Part shown: positions 29,159 through 34,199 of the stretch, in pieces
Layout of the letters: the number at the start of each line of letters is the position of its first letter
Position numbering within the stretch: the stretch's first letter is position 1
DNA from: Halococcus hamelinensis 100A6
GTDB lineage: Archaea; Halobacteriota; Halobacteria; Halobacteriales; Halococcaceae
Reading direction: 5' to 3'
NCBI RefSeq assembly: GCF_000336675.1
Contig: NZ_AOMB01000043.1
Location: forward strand, 1-34,199
DNA length: 34,199 bases
Program-made: the position numbers and the translations under genes
The notes under the pieces: model-generated
Database searches by the model: none
Seen by the model: the letters and a program-made list of their open reading frames with translations, nothing else
What the model was told of the DNA's origin: nothing

Positions 29159-30661
29159 TCAGAGGTCGTAGAGCGCGCCGTACTTCGCGGTGACGTAGTC
29201 GAGGAAGTCGTCGGCGGCGAACGGTTCCCCGGTGGCCTCCTCGATCAGGTCGGGGGTGGTGTAGCGCTTGCCGTGACGGTGGACGTTCTCGGTGAGCCAG
29301 TCGTGGAGCGGGTCGAAGTTCCCGGACCCGATCTCGCCCTCGAGGCCGTCGATCTCGTCGTCGGCGCTGGCGTAGAGCTGGGCGGCGAGCACGCTTCCCA
29401 GGGAGTAGGTCGGGAAGTAGCCGAACGTGCCGTGCGACCAGTGGATGTCCTGCAGACAGCCCTCGGCGTCCGTTTCGGGTCGCACGCCGAGGTACTCCTC
29501 CATCTTGTCGTTCCAGACCTGCGGTACTTCCGCGACGTCGAGGTCGCCCTCGATGAGTTCGCGCTCGATCTCGAAGCGGAGCACGATGTGCATGTGGTAG
29601 GTGAGCTCGTCCGCCTCGACGCGAATGAGATTGTCCTCGTGGACGGTGTTCGCGGCCTCGTAGGCGTCCCGCGGGGTCGCGTCGTCGAGGCCCGAAAAGC
29701 GCTCTTTGACCTGGGGCAGGAAGAGCTCCCAGAACGGCTGCGAGCGAGCGACGTGGTTCTCCCAGAGTCTCGACTGGGATTCGTGGACCGAGAGGTTTCG
29801 ATTCTCGCCGAGCGGCGTGCCGTACTCCTCGTCCGGGAGGCCGAGGGTGTAGGTCGCGTGGCCGAACTCGTGGACGGTGCTGGTGAGCGCGCCGAGCATG
29901 TCCGCCTCGTCGTAGCGCGTCATGACCCGCGCGTCGAAGGTGGTCCCCATCGAGAAGGGGTGTGGCGCGACGTCGAGCCGGCCGCGATCCCAGTCGTAGC
30001 CGAGAGTGTCGAGCGCGTCGCGCGAGAGCGCTTCCTGGGTGTCGGTGTCGAAGGTGCCGGAGAAGGGCGTGGCGAGGTCGACGTCGCTCTCACGCACCTC
30101 GTCGATGAGCGGGACGAGCTCCTCGCGGAGGCGTTCGAGAATTCGCTCGGTGGTGTCGAGCCCGAGGTAGGGTTCGTAATCCTCGAAGAGCACCTCGTAG
30201 GCAGGTCTATCCGGGTCGATGTGTTCGGCGTACTCGCGCTTGAGGTCGACGAGGTCCTCGACGACGGGCGCGAACTTCGAGAAGTCGTCTTCCGCCCTCG
30301 CTTCCTTCCAGACCGGGAGCGCCTCGCTGGTCGTTCGCGAGATCTCCTCGACGAGGTCGGTGGGGACGCGCGTCGAGCGCTCGTACTGTCGGCGGACCTC
30401 GCGGACGACCGCCGCCTCGCGGTCGTCGAGGTCACTGCTTTCGAGCGCGTCGAGCGCCTCGCCCATCCCCTCGTCGGTGAGGAGGTCGTGGCTCACGGCA
30501 GAGAGCGCCGAGAGCTGGCCGGAGCGGGCCGGCGTGCCGCCCTCCGGCATCATCACCTCCTGGTCCCAGCTCAGGATGCCCGCCGCGCCCTCGATGTTCG
30601 AGATGCGTTCGTAGCGTCGTGTGAGGTCGTCGTAGGCGTCGTCCGTGGGGTCGGCTGCCAT
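29159..30661 (-). CDS. M32 family metallocarboxypeptidase
   Basis: 500 residues, the usual length. The zinc motif HEFGH lies at about 263-267 (STVHEFGHATYTLGLP), the third ligand Glu and the conserved HES motif in NLSVHESQSRLWENHV, plus the family segment DIHWSHGTFGYFPTYSLG and DEDVRV-like substrate region HDRV replaced here by VEADELTYHMHI. M32 enzymes (Thermus carboxypeptidase Taq) remove C-terminal residues from peptides in the cytoplasm. It follows the M20 peptidase gene by 25 bases, so the two probably form a peptide-degradation operon. A weak TATA-like box near 30686-30693 may give it extra expression. Confidence 0.95.
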   Translation of the reverse strand: MAADPTDDAYDDLTRRYERISNIEGAAGILSWDQEVMMPEGGTPARSGQLSALSAVSHDLLTDEGMGEALDALESSDLDDREAAVVREVRRQYERSTRVPTDLVEEISRTTSEALPVWKEARAEDDFSKFAPVVEDLVDLKREYAEHIDPDRPAYEVLFEDYEPYLGLDTTERILERLREELVPLIDEVRESDVDLATPFSGTFDTDTQEALSRDALDTLGYDWDRGRLDVAPHPFSMGTTFDARVMTRYDEADMLGALTSTVHEFGHATYTLGLPDEEYGTPLGENRNLSVHESQSRLWENHVARSQPFWELFLPQVKERFSGLDDATPRDAYEAANTVHEDNLIRVEADELTYHMHIVLRFEIERELIEGDLDVAEVPQVWNDKMEEYLGVRPETDAEGCLQDIHWSHGTFGYFPTYSLGSVLAAQLYASADDEIDGLEGEIGSGNFDPLHDWLTENVHRHGKRYTTPDLIEEATGEPFAADDFLDYVTAKYGALYDL

Positions 30662-30686
30662 ACGGGAAGCCCGGGTCGCCGGCCTA

Positions 30687-31757
30687 TCAATTCTCCCCTA
30701 CGGCGTCGACTATCTCGGCGTAGATCCGATAGCAGCGGTCGAGGGCGGCGAGCGAGACGCTCTCGTCCTTGGTGTGGGCTTCCCCGAGTTCGGAGGGCCC
30801 ACAGACCACACAGGTCACGTCCGCCGCCGCGAGCCAGCCGCCGTCGGTCGCGGCGGGCTTCGTGACGAGCTCCGGATCTCCGTCCTGACACTCGTCGGCC
30901 ACCGTTCGAACGGTTTCGGCGAACGCCTCGTCGTCGCAGGCCATCGGCGGGAGGTCCTGATCGATCTCCCACTCGACCCCCTCGATATCCTCGACGGTTC
31001 CGAGGGGTGCGCGCTCGCCGGGGACCGTGCGCTCGTCGACGGTGATGGCGCACGATTCGGGAACGACGTTCCAGGCCGAGCCGCCCTCGATCCCGGTGAC
31101 GGCGAGGCTCCCGGAGACGCGCTCGTCGAGCACCGTCGCGCTCGGCGGGTCGATATCTCTGATGAGGTCGACGGCGTCGCAGGCCCGGTAGACCGCGTTC
31201 TCACCCGATTCGGGTTCGCTGGCGTGGACGGCGGTGCCGTGGGCGGTGACGGTGCTCGCGCGCCGGCCCTTGTGGGCGACCACGACGTCCGTCACGCCCG
31301 CCGTCGCGTAGCCCGTCGAGCCCTCGCCGACCACCGCGAAGTCGGGCGCGAAGCCCTCGTCGATGGCGTGGCGCGCGCCGATGCCGCCGAGTTCCTCGCC
31401 GACGAAGCTCGCGAAGACGAGTCCGTCCTCCGGGGTATCGCGGAAGGCCAGCATCGCCGCGGCGACCGCGCCCTTCATGTCCGCCGCGCCACGGCCGTAG
31501 AGTCGGTTTTCGGTGGTTTCGATGACGTACTCGTCGCCGTCGGTCTGGGATTCGTCCGGCGGGACCACGTCGTGGTGGCCGACGAGCGCGAGGGTGTCTG
31601 CCTCGCCGTAGCGGGCGATAACGTTCCCGACCGTATCTCGCGTGACGTCGGCATCGGTTTCCGCACGGAGCCAGTCCTCGATGAAATCACCGGCGGCGGT
31701 CTCGTCGTCGTGGCTCGGGATCGAGACCAGGTCGCGGGTGAGGGCGGCGACGTCCAT
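30687..31757 (-). CDS. M20 family peptidase / deacylase (ArgE/DapE class)
   Basis: 356 residues. Di-zinc site residues are visible: GHHDVVPP (His and Asp), GRGAADMKGA with the bridging Asp, catalytic GEELGG with Glu-Glu, GEGS as third-ligand region, and the terminal His in GEAHTKDE. The dimerisation domain with AHGTAVHAS is inserted in the middle. Likely hydrolysis of an N-acyl amino acid or peptide; acetylornithine, succinyl-diaminopimelate or lysine-biosynthesis intermediates are all possible. It precedes M32 carboxypeptidase in the same operon, which favours peptide or amino-acid salvage. Repeat element D lies upstream. Confidence 0.92.
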   Translation of the reverse strand: MDVAALTRDLVSIPSHDDETAAGDFIEDWLRAETDADVTRDTVGNVIARYGEADTLALVGHHDVVPPDESQTDGDEYVIETTENRLYGRGAADMKGAVAAAMLAFRDTPEDGLVFASFVGEELGGIGARHAIDEGFAPDFAVVGEGSTGYATAGVTDVVVAHKGRRASTVTAHGTAVHASEPESGENAVYRACDAVDLIRDIDPPSATVLDERVSGSLAVTGIEGGSAWNVVPESCAITVDERTVPGERAPLGTVEDIEGVEWEIDQDLPPMACDDEAFAETVRTVADECQDGDPELVTKPAATDGGWLAAADVTCVVCGPSELGEAHTKDESVSLAALDRCYRIYAEIVDAVGEN

Positions 31758-31781
31758 CCCGTCGAGGGTCGGCGAGCGGCG

Positions 31782-31789
31782 TGATAAGG
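31782..31789 (-). promoter_or_regulatory. TATA-like box for the M20-M32 peptidase operon
   Basis: The minus strand reads CCTTATCA, about 28 bases upstream of the ATG at 31757, giving a leaderless transcript. It lies just outside repeat element D. Confidence 0.55.
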
Positions 31790-31799
31790 ATGGTGTCGG

Positions 31800-32143
31800 A
31801 CGAGACGAACCTGTTCATCCGCCGCGGCGGGAGCGGTCGGAGGTGGTGCGGTCGCGGTTGCGGTCGGAGCGGTTGGCGCGCGCTCGCGGTCGTGCGCGAA
31901 CGGACGTGAGCGCGCGACCGCGGACACTGTGCGAGGGATGAGCACCGCAGGGAGTGAGCAAAGCGAACGACCGAGGAGCGCAGTCGGCTGGGGAGGCGTG
32001 TGGCCGTTGCGGGACGGTGGCGGGGCGGAAGGGTGAGTGATTGTACCGCGAACGAGCGCGAAGCGCGAGTGAGCGGGAGTTTTTAGTCCAGGTTTTTGCG
32101 AGGAGTGGTTCGCCGAAGGCGAACCCGACGAGGAAAAAAGTGG
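31800..32143 (-). repeat. Intergenic repeat element D (read on the minus strand)
   Basis: This fills the gap 31758-32182 between two divergent promoters and has no credible gene. On the minus strand: CCACTTTTTTC (32133-32143), an eight-pair hairpin (32107-32125), the CAAAAACCTGGACT box (complement of 32085-32098), a 20-base box at 32036-32055 identical to element A, then 21-, 22- and 21-base boxes identical to element C (31984-32004, 31915-31936, 31874-31894). The box-4 hairpin of A, B and C is missing: CTCATCC joins directly to CTCGCAC. Confidence 0.75.
32107..32125. repeat. Triloop hairpin in element D
   Basis: GGTTCGCC, loop GAA, GGCGAACC: eight perfect pairs between the first and second conserved boxes, the same interval that holds the hairpins of elements A and B. 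Confidence 0.85.
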
Positions 32144-32150
32144 TTGAACA

Positions 32151-32158
32151 TCCTTATC
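32151..32158 (+). promoter_or_regulatory. TATA-like box for the PIN-ATPase gene
   Basis: TCCTTATC, centred about 28 bases before the ATG at 32183; it fixes the start and implies a leaderless mRNA. The same CCTTATC core is used by the divergent peptidase operon across element D. Confidence 0.55.
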
Positions 32159-32182
32159 CGTTCTGCGGGCCGATGTGCGGGC

Positions 32183-34057
32183 ATGACTATCGTCCCGGAC
32201 ACGAGCGCGGTCATCGACGGCCGCGTGTCCGACCGCGTCGAGAGCGGGGCGGCCGACGGCGCGACGGTGCTGGTCCCCGAGGCGGTCGTGGCCGAGCTCG
32301 AATCCCAGGCGAACGACGGGATCGAAACGGGCTGGAACGGCCTCGCCGAACTCGAAGCCCTCGTCGAGCTCGCGGCCGACGACCGGATCGAGCTCGAATA
32401 CGTCGGTCGGCGGCCCGCCGAGGCCGAGCGCACGAGCGCCGGCGAGGGGGCCGTCGACGCGTTGATCCGCGACCTCGCCGCCGAGCACGACGCCACGCTG
32501 CTCACGAGCGACCGCGTCCAGAGCGAGGTCGCGCGGGCGAAGGGGCTGACCGTCGAGTACCTCGAACCCGAGGTCAGGGTGGTCGAGGGCCTCGACATCG
32601 AGCGCTTCTTCGACGACGAGACGATGAGCGTCCACCTCAAGACGGGCGTGGTGCCGATGGCGAAGCGGGGGTCGATCGGCGGGATGCGCTTCGAGGCCGT
32701 GGGTGAGGAGCCGCTCTCCGAAGACCAACTCACCGAGTGGGTCGAGGAGATAGAGCTGGCGGCGCGAACGTCGAGCGAGGGGTTCACGGAGCTCGACAGG
32801 CACGGAATGACGATCGTCCAGTACCGCGACTACCGGATCGCGGTGGCACGACCGCCGTTCGCCGACGGGATCGAGATCACCGCCGTCCGGCCGATCGCGG
32901 CGACCGAGCTCGACGACTACCAGTACGCCGACGACCTCCGCGAGCGCCTGCTCGACCACCAGCGCGGGGTGCTCGTCGCGGGTGCGCCGGGCGCGGGGAA
33001 GTCCACGCTCGCCGGGGCCGTCGCGGGCTTCCTCGCCGACTCGGACTTCTCGGTGAAGACGATGGAGAAACCCAGAGACCTGCAGGTGGGTCCCGACGTG
33101 ACGCAGTACACCGCGCTCGACGGTCGGATGGAGAACACCGCCGACGCGCTCCTGATGGTCCGGCCCGACTACACCATCTACGACGAGGTCAGGAAGACCG
33201 AGGACTTCTCGGTCTTCGCGGACATGCGGCTCGCGGGCGTCGGGATGGTCGGGGTGGTCCACGCCACGCGTGCGATCGATGCGGTGGGGCGACTCGTGGG
33301 GCGGGTCGAGCTGGGGATGATCCCACAGGTCGTCGACACCGTGGTCTACGTCGAGGCCGGCGAGATCGCGACGATCTACGACATCAAGACCGAGGTCAAA
33401 GTTCCCGAGGGCCTGGTCGAAGAGGACCTCGCGCGGCCCGTCATTCGGGTGATGGACGCCGAGACGAACGAACCGGCCTACGAGATCTACAGCTTCAACC
33501 GGCAGGTCGTCACGGTGCCGGTGGGCGAGGAGTCGGACGACTCCGGGGTGGATCGGATCGCGAAACAGGAGATCGAGCGGGAGATCCGGTCGGCCGCGCG
33601 CGGCAACTGCGAGGTCGAACTCCGCGGGTCGAACACCGCCGTGGTCTACGTCGAGGAGTCGGACATCGCGACCGTGATCGGCAAGGGCGGCGGTCGGATC
33701 ACCGACATCGAGAATCGGCTGGGGATCGACATCGACGTTCGGACCTTCGACGAGCGTCCGGGTGGACGATCGGGAGGATCGAGCGGCTCCGGCGGTGGCG
33801 ACAGCAGTAGCGGTGGCAACACCAACGGCAGCACGTCGGGCGAGATCGTCACCCCCGAGATCACCGCACGTCACGTCGTCATCCCGATGGAGGGCCACGC
33901 GGGCAACACGGTCGAAGTCCAAGCCGACGGCGAGTATCTCTTCACCGCGACCGTCTCGCGCGGCGGCGAGGTGCAGGTCTCGCGTGGGAGCGCCATCGCA
34001 GAGGAGCTCGAAGCCGCCATCGACCGAAATCGTCAGGTCACGGTCGCACCGTCGTAG
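32183..34057 (+). CDS. PINc domain - PilT-like ATPase - KH protein
   Basis: 624 residues. Residues 1-125 are a PIN domain: acidic residues Asp6 (PDTSAVIDG), Glu38 (VVAELE), Asp92 and Asp110 (LLTSDRV) match a metal-dependent ribonuclease site. Residues 140-480 form a VirB11/PilT-class ATPase with Walker A GAPGAGKST (267-275) and the HAT-box GVVHATRAIDA. A KH module near 520-560 has VIGKGGGRI. A Gly/Ser/Asn linker leads to a C-terminal beta-rich domain of about 70 residues. The family is archaeal and presumed to process RNA or remodel ribonucleoprotein, but the substrate is unknown. It is not a VapBC toxin: no antitoxin gene is present. Confidence 0.93.
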   Translation: MTIVPDTSAVIDGRVSDRVESGAADGATVLVPEAVVAELESQANDGIETGWNGLAELEALVELAADDRIELEYVGRRPAEAERTSAGEGAVDALIRDLAAEHDATLLTSDRVQSEVARAKGLTVEYLEPEVRVVEGLDIERFFDDETMSVHLKTGVVPMAKRGSIGGMRFEAVGEEPLSEDQLTEWVEEIELAARTSSEGFTELDRHGMTIVQYRDYRIAVARPPFADGIEITAVRPIAATELDDYQYADDLRERLLDHQRGVLVAGAPGAGKSTLAGAVAGFLADSDFSVKTMEKPRDLQVGPDVTQYTALDGRMENTADALLMVRPDYTIYDEVRKTEDFSVFADMRLAGVGMVGVVHATRAIDAVGRLVGRVELGMIPQVVDTVVYVEAGEIATIYDIKTEVKVPEGLVEEDLARPVIRVMDAETNEPAYEIYSFNRQVVTVPVGEESDDSGVDRIAKQEIEREIRSAARGNCEVELRGSNTAVVYVEESDIATVIGKGGGRITDIENRLGIDIDVRTFDERPGGRSGGSSGSGGGDSSSGGNTNGSTSGEIVTPEITARHVVIPMEGHAGNTVEVQADGEYLFTATVSRGGEVQVSRGSAIAEELEAAIDRNRQVTVAPS

Positions 34058-34131
34058 TTCGACGCGAACGGTGAACGGGGAGTGGCCGACCATCGGGAGG
34101 TGGTTCGAAAATCTCCGACTTTCGTCACTGA

Positions 34132-34177
34132 GCGGAGCGAAGCTCCGCGAGGTCCAAAAGAGTCGGAGACTCTTTTG
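34132..34177. repeat. Two triloop hairpins at the right edge
   Basis: GCGGAGC-GAA-GCTCCGC (34132-34148, seven pairs) and CAAAAGAGTC-GGA-GACTCTTTTG (34155-34177, ten pairs). A further GAGAGC-TTT-GCT is cut by the window end. Geometry matches the hairpins of elements A-D, so a fifth element probably starts here, after the gene stop at 34057. The T-run of the second stem could also act as a terminator. Confidence 0.6.
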
Positions 34178-34199
34178 ACGATCACGAGAGAGCTTTGCT

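Noticed and set aside
13680-32143. Elements A-D as insertion sequences or their remnants
   Set aside because: No transposase fragment in any frame, no target-site duplications, and only element B has inverted ends.
32183-32560. VapC-type toxin of a toxin-antitoxin pair
   Set aside because: The PIN domain is fused to an ATPase and KH domain, and there is no small antitoxin gene beside it.
31475-34093. 872-codon minus-strand frame across element D and the PIN-ATPase gene
   Set aside because: Shadow of a confidently identified gene; it also runs through a non-coding repeat.

Overview
The window is chromosomal DNA of an extremely halophilic archaeon (class Halobacteria). The evidence is high G+C, strongly acidic predicted proteins, TATA-like boxes about 26-29 bases upstream of many start codons (leaderless promoters), a set of small haloarchaea-only families (HAH_0734, HVO_0416, DUF5804, DUF5611, DUF7093-like), and an archaeal translation cluster (L44e, S27e, aIF2-alpha, Nop10, PAC2). 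The genus cannot be fixed from the sequence alone; Halococcus or a relative is only a guess.

Layout. 1-2052: the 3' end of a lamin-tail-domain protein, an AbrB/PhoU regulator and a UspA protein. 2103-6707: a lipid/acyl-CoA block, with phosphotransferase, 3-hydroxyacyl-CoA dehydrogenase, PaaI thioesterase and MaoC hydratase on the minus strand, diverging from an acyl-CoA dehydrogenase. 6859-8467: a lower-GC CPBP membrane protease and a Sir2 deacylase. 8487-13625: housekeeping and metabolic genes (Amphi-Trp/DUF1508 protein, glutaredoxin-like protein, AMACR-like CoA enzyme, FMN hydroxyacid oxidase, HAD hydrolase, DUF5804, SDR). 14050-16886: HAH_0734, a 35-aa zinc finger and the translation cluster. 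17483-25696: GNAT, a second acyl-CoA dehydrogenase, a Tat-secreted protein, a saccharopine-dehydrogenase-like reductase, SepF, several haloarchaeal unknowns, a YgfZ/GcvT-like protein and a geranylgeranyl reductase. 26093-34057: riboflavin synthase, a UvrD-type helicase, small unknowns, M32 and M20 peptidases, and a PIN-ATPase-KH protein.

The most unusual content is non-coding. All four intergenic gaps longer than 300 bases (13626-14049, 16887-17482, 25697-26092, 31758-32182) hold divergent copies of one repeat family about 350-590 bases long, here called elements A, B, C and D. They share short boxes in the same order, with variable numbers of perfect hairpins, mostly with three-base loops, between the boxes. 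At one equivalent position a hairpin keeps its base pairing although its stem sequence differs between copies. A and B are inverted to each other around the translation cluster; C and D are inverted to each other around the ribE-uvrD-peptidase region. A fifth copy may begin at the right edge. No transposase is present, and I know of no named family that matches.

A second point is metabolic. The stand-alone phosphotransferase and the divergent acyl-CoA dehydrogenase with an IDGTDEVH active-site segment resemble the two halves of eukaryotic ACAD10/ACAD11. They sit next to 3-hydroxyacyl-CoA dehydrogenase and MaoC genes. This suggests, as inference only, a 4-hydroxyacid or related acyl-CoA catabolic route that works through a phosphorylated intermediate.
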